This document shows, piece after piece, positions 34,041 through 44,979 of a stretch of DNA of 64,000 bases. The notes beneath the pieces were generated by a model. It was not told the DNA's origin. It saw only the letters and a program-made list of their open reading frames with translations, and did no database searches. The position numbers and the translations under genes were made by a program. The DNA is taken from assembly GCA_026315105.1 (NCBI GenBank), contig CM048744.1:906793094-906857093 (forward strand), given 5' to 3'. The stretch comes from Locusta migratoria. Taxonomy: Eukaryota > Arthropoda > Insecta > Orthoptera > Acrididae. Within the stretch, counting starts at the first letter, position 1; every line of letters begins with the position of its first letter.

Positions 34041-34230
34041 TTGTTTGTTTGTACAGCTTATGGGACTTAACTACGGGGTCATCAGTCCCTAAACTACGAA
34101 CTACTTATGAACTACTTACGAACTAGGACGGCACAAATATCCATGCCCGAGGGGGGATTCGAACCCCCGACCGTAGTGGCCGTGCAGACCGTGACTGGAG
34201 CGCCTGTCTCCTCGGCCACCGCGGCCGGCA
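34041..34230 (-). mobile_element. tRNA-derived SINE (family A) with 10-bp TSD
   Basis: Complete minus-strand copy: head from CCGGCCGCGGTGGCCG, B box GGTTCGAATCC, body ending GGGACTGATGACC and TTAAGTCCCATAAGC. TSD AGGCGTTTGC at 34031-34040 and 34231-34240. Confidence 0.9.
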
Positions 34231-34240
34231 AGGCGTTTGC

Positions 34241-35230
34241 CTTTCGGGAAATGGAGGAGTGAACGAAATTAAGTTGAAAAGACCCAGTGTCTGGCCAATA
34301 CTGAAGTCTGTAGCATTCCACTTAAAATAACGCACATTGGGACCGGTCACCACAGCCCACGTGGTCTGGCGTTGTAGGCATTTCACGGTGGACAGTCTTT
34401 CTGAGTAAGTTCGTATTACACAAGACATTTGCAATCATATCAGATGCGCATAGCGGGACCTTTCTCGGTTGCAGCCCTGATTTAGGAACCAATAGTGGCG
34501 GCTGCATTATGATTTACTCTAACAAGTGTTGTACACAATCCACTTGTCTCCAATTACTAGCAACCGTTCCAGAGATGGAGCGTTTAGAATGAGGAACCAA
34601 TACAGTACTTATTTAGGTAACCCAACTTCACGTTGTTGGCTCCTATTAGCACAAGGGACATTAGCTAGGTGCCAACACCCGAGTTGTCATCCGTAGATTG
34701 TTTACTACAATGTCATTAAGCCGTTACATGTCTGTAACCATTGGCCGTAGAGATTGAGGTTCGTCTTGGGACGAAATTTTAGGCTCGACGTTGACTACAC
34801 TACTTTTGACATGCTACAACCGTTACTACATCGTTTAAGTAGGCGTGTTTTGAGGCATTATTTCCCCTTACGATAGTAAAACGGTGCAAGCTGTCGGAAA
34901 TTTGCTTTCTGGCTATAATGCCACGGTTCCCCTTTCCCGCTGTTATGAAAAGATTTTTTGTAATCTCTGTACGCGAAACGTTTATCTATTAATCTCAATA
35001 GAGCTTAAGATCTCCAGCATTATTTTTTAATCTCTAATAGCTTGTACTCCGTAGAGTATCTTACAGACGAGAGATGTTCTTTATTATTTTATGTGGCCGC
35101 TGTTATATTTACTTTATGTAACAAAATCCACATATGATGTGCGCAGATATTTATTCATAAAAGTCCCACCCTCTTAAATTTGCATTTATGAATTATAATT
35201 AATAATTTTGCCTTTTCCTTCCACCAGCGG
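34241..35230. other. Unassigned sequence
   Basis: No gene or repeat recognised. Confidence 0.4.
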
Positions 35231-35233
35231 CCG

Positions 35234-35395
35234 AGCTCAGTGAAGCGCTATGCTACGATGCGCGATGCCGTTTCCCGTCAGGGGTTAGAATCCCCACTCG
35301 GGCATGGATGTTTGTGCTGCCTTTAGTGTAAGGTACTTTATAAGTAGTTTACAAGTTTAGGGACTGATGACCCCGCTGTTAAGTCCCCGTAAGTC
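35234..35395 (+). mobile_element. tRNA-derived SINE (family A), plus strand
   Basis: GCGGCCGAGCTCAGTGAAGCGC head, imperfect B box GGGGTTAGAATCCCC, GGGCATGGATGTTTGTGCTGCC, and GGGACTGATGACCCC body. The mutated B box suggests an older copy. Flanks CCTTCCACCAGC and CCTTTCCAGC may be a decayed TSD. Confidence 0.75.
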
Positions 35396-36330
35396 CTTTC
35401 CAGCGCTCATGATATTTTTTTTCCAGCCTTGTTGCATCACCGCAACAATGGATTACACCGTTTCAGTTAATATTTAATGATATTTCGTGTAGCTAGCCTC
35501 CCCCCCAACCCCTCTTTCAGAATTCACTTCGTATCATTTACCGGCAATAGAACCTGCAGTCTATTTGTTGTAAATTTTTCGAAGTCCGAAGTGCTTGACT
35601 TACGTAATATTCATGTCCGAATTTTATCACGTAACTTTTCTCATTTCACGTTCTGCTACACGAGCCGTAATTTGATATTGACCAACTGCAATCCACCGTT
35701 CGCCGAGTGGTTTATAAATAATGAAAGTCTAATTTACAGCTAAATTTCAACCTGGATCTCCTGTTAAAGGAAACCGCCCGATTCTTTTAGTAATGTTTTG
35801 CCTGCACAACACTCCACCGTTAGTTATATTGTCATTTCATTTAAATGCACATAGTTTTTCCGTAATTTTCTGACCGCGATCTCTCATAGCTTCAAACCTC
35901 TTCCTGCCGTAAATTTGTTACTCTCGAACATTAATAGCCAGGCCCGAACATTATATAGCCGTCCATAGTCTGTCAACTCGTACAATCTGTTCCATCCAAC
36001 GCCAGGTACCAACGCAGACATCTATGGCGCGTTACGTTGTGGACCTCTACGTTATAGGGTTGGTTAGGCAACCGTGTTACCCTTGGGACACGGCGGGTAA
36101 AAGCTATGCAGGCTACCGACGGAACGCGCGGACGAAACTCATTGGACGAACCAATAATATCTAGGTTTTTAATGTAAACCATCCAGCTCCGACCCCGACA
36201 TTTGTCTGTAGTTATACGCAGCGCCGTATTTACACAGGTGCAGCTGCACATAGAATAATTGGCCCACGGTAGTAACACAAAGTGGGCCTTTTCGATCGTC
36301 TTTTGACAGATCGAAATTTAAATGAAAATA
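35396..36330. other. Unassigned sequence
   Basis: No gene recognised; the open frame at 35477-35743 has no family features. Confidence 0.4.
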
Positions 36331-36334
36331 ACGG

Positions 36335-36465
36335 CTTAACCTTTCATCTGACACGAAAATTGAATAACCTAATCGGTAGAGGGGAAAATACTCTACAACT
36401 TCGCTCTATTTTTTTTTTTTTTCATATCTTGCAATGTTGTAGAGATATTTGCAAAAATAACGGCG
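36335..36465 (+). repeat. Direct repeat, copy 1
   Basis: The segment from TTCATCTGACACGAAAATTGAATAA-type sequence, through a TACTCTACAACTT stretch, to AGATATTTGCAAAAATAACG recurs at 36660-36785 in the same orientation with roughly 80% identity by eye. Confidence 0.65.
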
Positions 36466-36659
36466 ATTTGACGATTTCTGTCTCGCTGTAACGTGTTCCC
36501 ACTTTTTAGGTCGAACCGTTCAACCGATCGGCACCAAATTTTACAGACATAATTGTTGGCTACCAGAGACAAGGACCTCGCTTTTTGAAATATTTCTGAC
36601 AAATACGTTACTAATACCAAAAAAAGCCGTTTGTAATGTCATTTTAATTGCACATGAAC

Positions 36660-36785
36660 AGTTCATCTGATACGAAAACTGAATAAACGAATTTGTAGAG
36701 GAGAAAATTCTCTACAACTTTGTTCTTATGTTTTTTTCATAGCTCTTATCGTTTGAGAGATATTTGCAAAAATAACGAGTTTTGA
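36660..36785 (+). repeat. Direct repeat, copy 2
   Basis: Second copy of the unit at 36335-36465, about 320 bp on. Both share TTCATCTGA, CTCTACAACTT and AGATATTTGCAAAAATAACG. Confidence 0.65.
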
Positions 36786-37061
36786 CAGCATTGAATTAAC
36801 GGAAACCAGCCGTTCACAGATGTCACGTGACATTCCTCGCCCAGAACTGTCTGGCATACACAATCTTGCGTTGCGTATTTTATGATTTTCTTATCGTAAC
36901 TTACATATAGTCATTTCAAAGCAATGGCGCACTGAAGAATTAACAAAAACGCATCATTCTTCGTACGATAAATGATAATCTAGTGTATACAAATGCCATG
37001 TTAGCATCAGTTAACAATGGCCATCAATCGTATGAGAGTAATGAATGCAAGTCCTAACTAC

Positions 37062-37130
37062 TAGCCGTAGCGTAGTGGGCAACAAGTTGGATTGTGACGC
37101 TGAAGGTCAGTGGTTCGGAACCCGGCACAA
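37062..37130 (+). repeat. tRNA-like SINE head
   Basis: GCGTAGTGGGCAACAAG resembles an A box and GTGGTTCGGAACCC a B box about 30 bp on, followed by a T tract (37158-37176). Short degenerate retroposed copy. Confidence 0.4.
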
Positions 37131-37280
37131 TCAAATTTTTCCTAGAAGGGTTGCAGACTTTTTTTTTTTTTTTTTACATTTCATTCCATTCCATGAAGGT
37201 GGTGGCGGCGGCGGCGGCTGGTGCAACAACAGTGTTGAGTAATTAAAAAATTCTCAGTCTCTGTTGCAATATTTTCTTCT

Positions 37281-37321
37281 CCAATAACGCGTTTCGCGCC
37301 GTTAGCGCATCGTCAGATTGG
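37281..37321 (-). ncRNA. Hammerhead-ribozyme-like motif, best match
   Basis: Minus strand: CCAAT (helix I), CTGACGA (fits CUGANGA), one extra T, GCGC-TAACG-GCGC (helix II, 4 bp), GAAA, then ACGCGT (2-bp helix III with 2-nt loop, or palindrome allowing dimers), T at the cleavage position, and ATTGG pairing with CCAAT over 5 bp. All conserved core bases are present. The one departure is the unpaired T between core and helix II. Confidence 0.5.
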
Positions 37322-37519
37322 GCTGAGATTGAGTCACAGAACTATCTATAGCTGTGGAGGAGGTATCTTAACAATTTGTGTTGTCATTGGGCCCCACAGC
37401 AGCAGAGGAGTCGCTGTCGCGACAGGTCCACGTTTACAACTGGTAGTATTGTTATAGCAACACAAATTGTTAAGATACCTCCTCCACAGCTATAGAAAGT
37501 TCTGTGGCTCTATCTCCGC

Positions 37520-37560
37520 CCAATCTGACGATGCGCTAACAGCACGAAACGCGTTATTGG
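37520..37560 (+). ncRNA. Hammerhead-ribozyme-like motif, right arm
   Basis: Plus-strand partner of 37281-37321 with the same CCAAT/ATTGG helix I, CTGACGA core, GAAA and ACGCGTT. Helix II (TGC...GCA) is weakened by changes in one strand. Confidence 0.45.
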
Positions 37561-37602
37561 ACAATAAAATTTTGCAACAGAGACGGAGCAATTTTTAATT
37601 AC

Positions 37603-38505
37603 GTATTTTTTTATTAGTTTGATTATTTTGATCCAAAATTTTCGCAAAAAGTTATAAAACTACAAATCCAAAGTAGACCGTAAACACGTCAGTGCGATTT
37701 TTTGTTTAACATTAAAGTCAATTAACATTAATCATCATTTACCGTTTCGATTACACCAATAAAGTTTAAAATTCAGATTGTTGTGTTGATAACAATGTGG
37801 GGCGGGGGGGGGGGGTGCAAAATAAATTACTTCACAGGGGACGGACATCTTGGCCCATAAGAGAACAATTTTCAGTTCATGACTTTGTACGCAAATAACC
37901 ACGAGTGTCAGCGAATATGTCAACCTGTGGTTGTCATGGTGCCAACACACTGCCTCGCTAAGGAACGACATTGCCTCAGCTCTTCACTGCAAGCTACATT
38001 TGCCAGAGATAATTGACAGGCAGGAAGGATGTCAGCAGAGGGGTTGTAAAAAGGGCGGACGGCGAGGTGAACAACGCACGGCGCTTCACAAGGAGGAGAC
38101 AGGCGCGCCGGAGGTCGTGAGCGCAGGTAATTGGGGGAGTGGGGGAGCTATGTTGGGGTGGGGGGAGGGGAGGCTGGTCCCGAACTGCGGCAGGCGCTGA
38201 TTCCATTTCCTCCCGCCGCCTGTGATTGAATAAATGACCAGATGGGAAAGCTTCCTTCGCTGCCAATTACCAACTTGCCCTGCCTCGCGGAGTCTTGTCG
38301 CCGCTGCGAGCCATTTGTCGCTCACCTCCGCAGTTCTGCAAATGCGGGCGAATATAAATCTATTCGCGTTTCACAGCCCGCAGGTACTGCATTCCTTAGT
38401 AGCACCTCGCCCCGGCTTTGTAGGGAAAGCAGAGTACGTACATGCCTGCATTCCTTTTCTGGTCGTAGTGCCGTATCAGCCTGGTGCGTTGACTATGTTG
38501 CTAAG
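37603..38505. other. Unassigned, with a GC-rich stretch
   Basis: GC-rich at about 38010-38410, with GGGCGAATATAAATC near 38348 that could be read as a TATA-like element. I see no splice or coding signal to support a gene, so I only note base composition. Confidence 0.3.
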
Positions 38506-38509
38506 ATTA

Positions 38510-39748
38510 CGAGGGTAAGCCAATTATCATCCGCAAAGTAGTTAAATTTTATTACAATGAAATACGAAACTTACAAGAACATTTTTCTACAGTCTCCTTG
38601 CTTTTCAATGCACTTCGTCCATCGCTCTATAAACTTCCTTATGCCCTCATAAAAGGTGGTTTTCGGTTGAGCTGCGAGCCATGAATGCACCGCTTCCTTC
38701 ACTGCTTCGAGTCAAATCGACGGCCCCTTAATGCCTGTTTGAGTGGACCAAACAAGTGATTCTGAAGGGGGCAAGATCGGGACTATATAGACGATGATCC
38801 AGTACTTCGAATTTGAGTTTCTGGAGCGTTTCAGCAGTGTGGACAGCAGTATGCGGACGGGCATTGTAGTGCAACAACACCTACAGCAATCCTCGGCGTT
38901 TGCTTCAAATTGCAGGCTTTAGCCTGTCAGTAAGTATCTCACTGTAACGTACAATATTGTTGTGCCCCTTTCACCATAATGTTCCAGTACAGGACCTCGT
39001 GCATCCCAAAAAACGGTAAGCATCAGTTTTCCTGCGGACGGTTGGGTCTTTAACTTTTTCTTGCACGGCGGATTTAGATGTTTCCATTCCATACTCTACC
39101 GTTTACTCTCCGTAATGATGGATCCATGTTTCGTCACCAGTAACGATTCTGTCTAAGAAGTTGTCCCCTCCGTTACCATACCGATCCAAATGTTTTTTGC
39201 AGATGTCTAGGCGTGTTTGTTTATGCAACTGTGAGAGCTGTTTTCGGACCCATCTTGCACAAACTTTACGAAACCCAAGTGTGTTGTGAATAATTTCGTA
39301 GGCAGAACCATGACTAATTTGAAGACGACGAGCCACTTTATCAATAGTTAATCGTCTAAGAGAATCATTTCACGTGATCGCTCAATGGTTTCTTCATTTG
39401 TGACGGTAAACGGTCGTCCGGCTCCTTCATCGTACTTAACACTCGTGCGACCATTTCGGAATCTTTCAATCCACTCGTACACACTTCGTTGTGGCAAAAC
39501 ACTGCTCCCGTACTGTACTGAAAGTCTTCTATGAGTTTCGGCCCGATACACCTTCCGCATCACTGAACGTTGCTCTTTGGTGCAAATAGACAGCGGAGCA
39601 GCCATGATTAACAGCACGAGAGCGACAACGAAACTAACGCAGCAGCTTGAAAATTGCAAAGATATAAAGCATGCGTCACCAACGTAAAACGACAGTACAA
39701 CAAACAAACAAAAATATAACTAAATTGCGGATAATGGACTTACCCTCG
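38510..39748 (-). mobile_element. mariner transposon (1.24 kb)
   Basis: Terminal inverted repeats begin CGAGGGTAAG at both ends and continue with similarity for about 30 bp (attatc, ATCCGCAA). TA flanks the element at 38508-38509 and 39749-39750. Length and transposase position match intact mariners. The transposase is inactive. Confidence 0.88.
38590..39604 (-). pseudogene. mariner transposase, inactivated
   Basis: The start is probably the ATG at 39602-39604 (MAAPLSICTKEQRSVMRKV). The first helix-turn-helix region reads RSVYEWIERFRNGRTSV; a frameshift lies near 39350. Then VARRLQISHGSAYEII, ARWVRKQLSQ, and IVTGDETWIHHY with the first catalytic Asp. The second Asp motif, normally HDNARPH, reads HYNARPH near 38860, losing a catalytic residue. 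A third motif YSPDLAP is present but the frame fails after it. A stop precedes LLHYNARPH. Confidence 0.85.
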
Positions 39749-39750
39749 TA

Positions 39751-40140
39751 AAAATACATCGTGTAGGATAAACATCAGTTACCTTTTAACGTACTGTATT
39801 TTATTTCTAATCCTAAAAATACTTTGAAATTTCTTCAGTCAACTATTTTCAGCCTGGTACCGTTGCACGGTTTAGGTGGGTTTAAATTTCTTTGTAATAT
39901 AATACACAGACCATGTCACGTCTTAAACGTTATTTAAGTCTGAACTTTATGAAAATGCGTCTTACCGACAAACCGATTTTCATACTTTCGGAGAAGTTCG
40001 TAAGCCACAGAATACAGCTTTTCGATGAGTACTGCTTTATTTCGAGGTACTTTGCTCCCCATACCCACTGTCACGAACCTTTATGAATTTTACACCTAAA
40101 CCTTGATGAATCACTGTCCATCGTCGATACGTTTTTGAGT
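39751..40140. other. Unassigned sequence
   Basis: No gene or repeat recognised. Confidence 0.4.
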
Positions 40141-40145
40141 ATCTA

Positions 40146-40445
40146 CGAGGTATGTCCACAAAGTAAGTTCCGTTTGGTTATATAAAACTAACGTGTACAG
40201 ATACAGAAAAAATATTTATTGCACATAAATATACAACTACTTTTTTACATAGCTTCCGAAATTTTGTAGTCATTTGTCATAGCGTGGCAGAAGTCTTTGT
40301 ATGCCTTCTTAGTAGAAGGTTGCCGCCTGTGTATTCAACCACGTGGTAACATCCTTCAGCTCGTCATCGCTGAAGTGTTGACCACCATGGACAGGTTTTA
40401 GGTGTAAGAAGAAAGTCGCTAGGAGCGAGGCTGAACGGAGGATGA
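40146..40445 (-). mobile_element. mariner remnant (transposase 3' end and one terminal repeat)
   Basis: GGTATGTCCACAAAGTAAG at the left resembles a mariner terminal repeat. The minus strand then reads, from the right, HPPFSLAPSDF (family HPPYSPDLAPSD, with P-D lost), GGQHFSDDELK, WLNTQAATFY and GIQRLLPRYDKCL. A frameshift lies between SDF and the GGQHF part. The N-terminal three quarters are missing. Confidence 0.65.
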
Positions 40446-41420
40446 TCAAACACGTGCTAGATGTTAGATGTTACGCTTATGTGATGTGTCCTCTATCCCT
40501 GACGCCGCCAAACCACAACACGGTTGTCATCAGAGGCTACGGAGAAGCGAACATAATGACATTTCCTCTGTCCCTGCCTCCCGTAACGCCGGCGAAGGAT
40601 GAGCTGTACGAGCCTAATCCAGCAAACGCGAGTCGCCGAGACGCTGTGCGTGAACTCACGGTGTAGGGTCTTTAGTACTACTTCGCGGCTGGCGGGTGCC
40701 GTAGTCACGGCATCTTCACTGCTTGCCACAGCGTACGACGGCCCTCCCTCGGGGTTGTGTTTCCTTGGCGACCCGAACCTGCACGACATGACTGCGTGCC
40801 CTCATGTACACAATGATTCCAAATCGGACCACACTCGTATCTGAATGACTCACGCGTGGCAAAAGCACGGTACGACAAACCCGCTTACGCAGTTCACAGA
40901 TGCGGCCTTTGCAAATGCATTTGATAAAGGAGACACTAGTTCATCTGTGAGGCATCGCGAGTGCTTCGTACCGTATGTAAAACTGGCTTCAATCACGGCA
41001 GTTCACTGGTATCAACTTCGCAACAGGACGGTGACGAAGTACTTTGGCGAGTGTCCATACATATTACGTAGCCATGTAAATCAATGGTATGCATATAGAT
41101 GGAAATGAAGCAGTATAGTATCACTCTTACTTCGAGTTCATTAAAACTAACCGAGTGTTACTATCACTACTAGTCCTATATCTTTAAACGATCAATTTAT
41201 ATATATATATATATCGTCTCGGAAACGGCTCTAAAGATTTCGATGAAATTTTTTTATTTACACTTTTTAAGTTCACCTACATAGTTGTATTTTTCGTAAA
41301 TAATGCAATTTTCCAAAATTGTTTGTTAAAAAATTCCGTATATTTCTGACCACAGAAGATATGTTAGCTTAGAAAACGCGGTGAGTAGCGCCGTCACCAC
41401 TGTGGCACTACGTCCTATGT
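40446..41420. other. Unassigned sequence
   Basis: No gene recognised. The open frames at 40442-41108 lack family features. A short (TA)n lies at 41197-41213. Confidence 0.4.
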
Positions 41421-41434
41421 TGTCATTCCTATCG

Positions 41435-41645
41435 CAATGTCCTCCGTAGCTCAGTGCCAGCGTCGCTGAATACCACGCAGGGGGCCCGGGTTCGATTCCC
41501 GGCAGGGGACTGAGTGTTGCGTGTTGTCCTAATTATCATATCATCATTGCCACCTAAGTCGCCCACGCACTTACACCAAGGCGGCCGAACAATCCCGCAA
41601 GGGATCTCCCGGCCAAGAAAGCCATACGCTCATTCACGCTCACAT
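41435..41645 (+). mobile_element. tRNA-derived SINE (family C) with 9-bp TSD
   Basis: Head TCCGTAGCTCAGTGCCAGCG (A box) and GGTTCGATTCCCGGC (B box), then a body with TTGTCCTAATTATCAT and GGCGGCCGAAC. TSD TTCCTATCG at 41426-41434 and 41646-41654. Confidence 0.85.
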
Positions 41646-41814
41646 TTCCTATCGTCTATCATTAAACGATTATGTGATGACGCATGTAATATAATTTAGC
41701 AATTTGTTTGCATTTAAATTATTAATTACATTCATGATTTTGTCGTGGTGAAGCTGGGAACGTTTATCTGACGGGGGGCGTGCTTAGGTAGACCTTGCAG
41801 GTGCGGTGGTCACT

Positions 41815-41885
41815 GTGTCCCCAGTAGTGTAGTGGTCAGCGCAACTGCCTAGAAAGCGGCTGGGTACACATTTTCAGCTATGCCC
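41815..41885 (+). repeat. tRNA-like SINE head
   Basis: CCCAGTAGTGTAGTGGTCAG is a good A box context; the B-box side is decayed (GGCTGGGTACACATTTTC). Confidence 0.35.
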
Positions 41886-41889
41886 ATTC

Positions 41890-42573
41890 GCCGTTTTCAT
41901 ATATTCTGTGAATATGAAAGTAACTACAGGATCAGAAGTGACGTTTGTTCTTTGAAACAGACGCCACGTGTATATATTTAACCAGTTCATACGTAGTTAA
42001 GATCGAAAGCTGTGGATGTTTAATCAATATGTAACTCCTAATATATTTTCTAACAAAGTACCATCGTGGGGAGAAAAAACCCTATTGATAGAAGCTCTGC
42101 CATCCTCGTCTCACATAGGCTATATTTCGTTTATCTCGGAAACGTTTATAACGATATGCATCAAATTTTGCATGTAAATCTGGTTTAGGTTATATAACTT
42201 ACCTGTATAAACCTCCTTTCTCAAGCAAGAGGATTTTCCAAAATATGTTACACATTTTTATTTCGTGTAGCTCTGATACCATCTTAAGTTTCGGATTAAA
42301 ATTTTGTATCATGTTTTGCAGTTTTACATTAAATACTAGATATGTGTTTCTTCGGCTACACTAACGAACTGTAACTTTCTGCATTTGTAGGCAACCTGTG
42401 CACTTCGAAAGATCTAGAAAATTTTGGACAAAATTACCGTGTCACTGAATTAGGTACAGTTATGGTTATTTTTGTTTAACGTACCTTGCATTTCGTGCGT
42501 AGGTAGTGTTGCAAAATATTCGTATCATAGTACCACTATGTAACAAAAAATCCCGATCAACGCTCGGTCACCC

Positions 42574-42634
<61 letters not shown>

Positions 42635-43210
42635 GTAAGTGCAAATCTGATGTGTAATAGAGCAAATAAAACTGGAGAGTGAAACTAAAGCATCAGCTAC
42701 CTACTTTCGGACAAACCAGTTTCCGCAAGGGGTTGCAGAGTTACCTGTAATAGCATCTCTGAAGTTACTTCCAATGGGCTCTGTTAGAAGCCATTAAAGT
42801 ACTGGTGGGGTAGCTCTCCGTAACTTAATGTGTGCTTTTATTTGCCTGCTCTAGAAAGCTCTTTTCATATAAACTTCTCTTTCAAGAAAATTATCCTCTT
42901 GCGTATCTACATTTAAGGTTGACATTATCGCATTCGACGCAATAAATGTGCGCTCCAAGTCATTACGCGGGGGGATGTTACAATACGCCCCTAAAATTAT
43001 GAAGATAAAAATACGACTTTTAAAGACGTCGTCACATTCTTACGCGGGCAATTACTCTTTGTTATGTTCCGAATGGCGTGTTTCTCGAATGTTGTACGCC
43101 GAGGAGAAAGGATGTATGTTCATATTAGCAACTAATTTTCTGCCGTCAGGCGACAGAACTTCTAGACTCAACGCTGTGTGTATTAACTAAAAATCCTATC
43201 TAAGCGCTGT
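41890..43210. other. Unassigned, with (AAT)n
   Basis: An (AAT)n microsatellite of about 60 bp lies at 42572-42632. Nothing else is recognised. Confidence 0.5.
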
Positions 43211-43219
43211 ACTAGATAT

Positions 43220-44090
43220 TTAAGGAGGAGACCACATGGGTATAGGATTTTAGTATTTCTCTGTATTTGTGGTACGTGCAGTTCAGAACTGCAGTAACAA
43301 TCAGCCAAAGCCATTCGACGCAACTCTCAAAAATCTCGAGAAAATCGACTATTAAGGTTTGCAACTACACTTACGTAGCAATAACTATATCATTTGCGAC
43401 ATCTGCCTTGTACCTCAGGGGGTAGCGTTCTGGTCTCTCCACCACCAGGTCGGTGATTCGAATCCCGCTTTGACATTTTTCTTCCTTTTCACAAGTATCA
43501 GTTTTTGTTTATTTGTATGTAGACGAGCTGAACACCCTGTCACCTAAATCGATGGTTGAGTAGGCTAGCTGCTTGTGAAGAAATTAGTAGCTATGGAAAT
43601 GACTTTCCACAAAATAACGTCGTCGCTCTTCACAAACTGACCAAAGACCGCTGTCCTAAAGTAATACTGGAACCAATGGCGAAAAGAATGTAACTTTTGT
43701 TTATTCGATTGAAACATTGTAACCCCATTTTATAAAACATAGAAAGTTACGAATAAACAAAAATAACTATATTTTTCGTAAAAAAATTACCGGTAGATAT
43801 TGAAATTGTGTAAGTATTCGAACACTCCGAAAAAGAAAAATGTCATTCGAACCACCGCCCACATGGTTGGAAAGCCAGAACGCTACCTCCTGAGATACAA
43901 TTACAGATGCTGCAACAATTTTAGTTATTTCTGCTTGCGAATACTTGCAAAACTTCTAAGTCGATTTTCTCTAGAATTTCTTTAGAGTTGTGTCGAATGG
44001 CTGTGGCTGATTGTTACTGAAGTTCTTAACTTCACGTACCACAAATACAGAGAAATTCTAAAATCCTATACCCATGTGGTATCCTTTTAA
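43220..44090. mobile_element. Palindromic element with inward tRNA-like copies (copy 1)
   Basis: The outer arms (about 43220-43355 and 43960-44090) are reverse complementary, for example ACCACATGGGTATAGGATTT at 43231 and its complement at 44061. Inner parts also pair more loosely. tRNA-like sequences occur in both halves, at 43397-43465 (plus) and 43845-43900 (minus). TTAA flanks both ends (43219 and 44087 regions), a possible target duplication. No transposase. A second copy is at 51.97-52.87 kb. Confidence 0.65.
43397..43465 (+). repeat. tRNA-like sequence in palindrome
   Basis: GTACCTCAGGGGGTAGCGTT (A box) and GGTGATTCGAATCCC (B box). Confidence 0.45.
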
Positions 44091-44128
44091 GTTCCTTCTA
44101 CGTAAGACATGAAGTTTAATTCAAAACA

Positions 44129-44325
44129 GCCGGCCGCGGTGGCCGAGGAGACTGAGGCGCTCCAGTCACGGTCTGCACGGTCACTACGGTCGGGGGGTTC
44201 GAATCCCCTCTCGGGCATGAATATTTGTGCCGTCCTTAAGATTAGCTAGTTCATAAGTAGTTTGTAAGTTTAGGGACTGATGACCCCGTAGTTAAGTCCC
44301 ATAGCCTTTACAAACATTTTAACAT
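44129..44325 (+). mobile_element. tRNA-derived SINE (family A) with 14-bp TSD
   Basis: Full-length plus-strand copy from GCCGGCCGCGGTGGCCG through B box GGTTCGAATCC to the tail TTACAAACATTTTAACA. TSD TTTAATTCAAAACA at 44115-44128 and 44326-44339. Confidence 0.92.
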
Positions 44326-44344
44326 TTTAATTCAAAACAAAGTT

Positions 44345-44970
44345 TGAAGAACCCCATTCTACAAATGACAAATTGTAAGGAGTGCAATAAACCAAGAATT
44401 TTTAAGAACGATGGAGACTGCCATTTGAAGACTTTTTGAGGTTGATTGTGTGTCTCAAAGTCGCCAGAAACGAAGCAAAGAGGTAGTTCAATGTAGAGGA
44501 AAGTGCCAAGTAACTAATGTAATCCAAAATAATATTTATGTAGCATCTCATTTTTTCCTACATCCACGTAACTGCAGATGACAGAGCTTCGTACCAGTAT
44601 TAGCGACTCCATCACATACAATTTGCGTGTATCAGAGAGAGAAATGACTATCTTTGAACTCATTCCAACGCGTCTTTTTTTATTATGATACCGACGTGAG
44701 GTATATAATGGGGGCAATGCAATTAGTTCTATTACCATAAAGGGTTACACATCATGCTGAATCATTCTTACTCGAGCCAACAGCGTGTTTTAATTTGGAA
44801 GGTGTGTCCCGTCATGCTTACATAGTTAAGCGTAACAAACGATGGAGCAGTACTCCAGAATAGGTCACACCAGCATTTTGTATTATGCTATTTTCTATAC
44901 TATAAATAAAGCACAGCAATTTTCTGCGACCCAGCCAACGCATCTTACATATTTCTTCCCTGGCTCTCAA
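44345..44970. other. Unassigned sequence
   Basis: The part at 44835-44965 faintly resembles a LINE 3' region in minus orientation (GVTYSGVLL-type sequence), but I cannot secure it. Confidence 0.3.
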
Positions 44971-44979
44971 GCTGTTACT

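Larger units (their letters stand above)
37239..37602. mobile_element. Inverted-repeat element with hammerhead-like motifs, second locus
   Basis: Arms at 37239-37383 and 37458-37602 are about 85-90% reverse complementary. The spacer of about 75 bp includes GGGCCCCACAGC. Each arm reads outwards as hammerhead-like core, ACAATAAAA-type signal and then an end beginning GCAACAGAGAC. This is the same order as at 662-1156, though the two loci share little sequence outside GAAACGCGT and AATAAAA. That suggests related but distinct Penelope-like families. No TSD seen. Confidence 0.6.

Noticed and set aside
41215..42250. Two stretches containing TCTCGGAAACG followed by similar AT-rich sequence as a repeat pair
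   Set aside because: Similarity is short and weak; could be composition.
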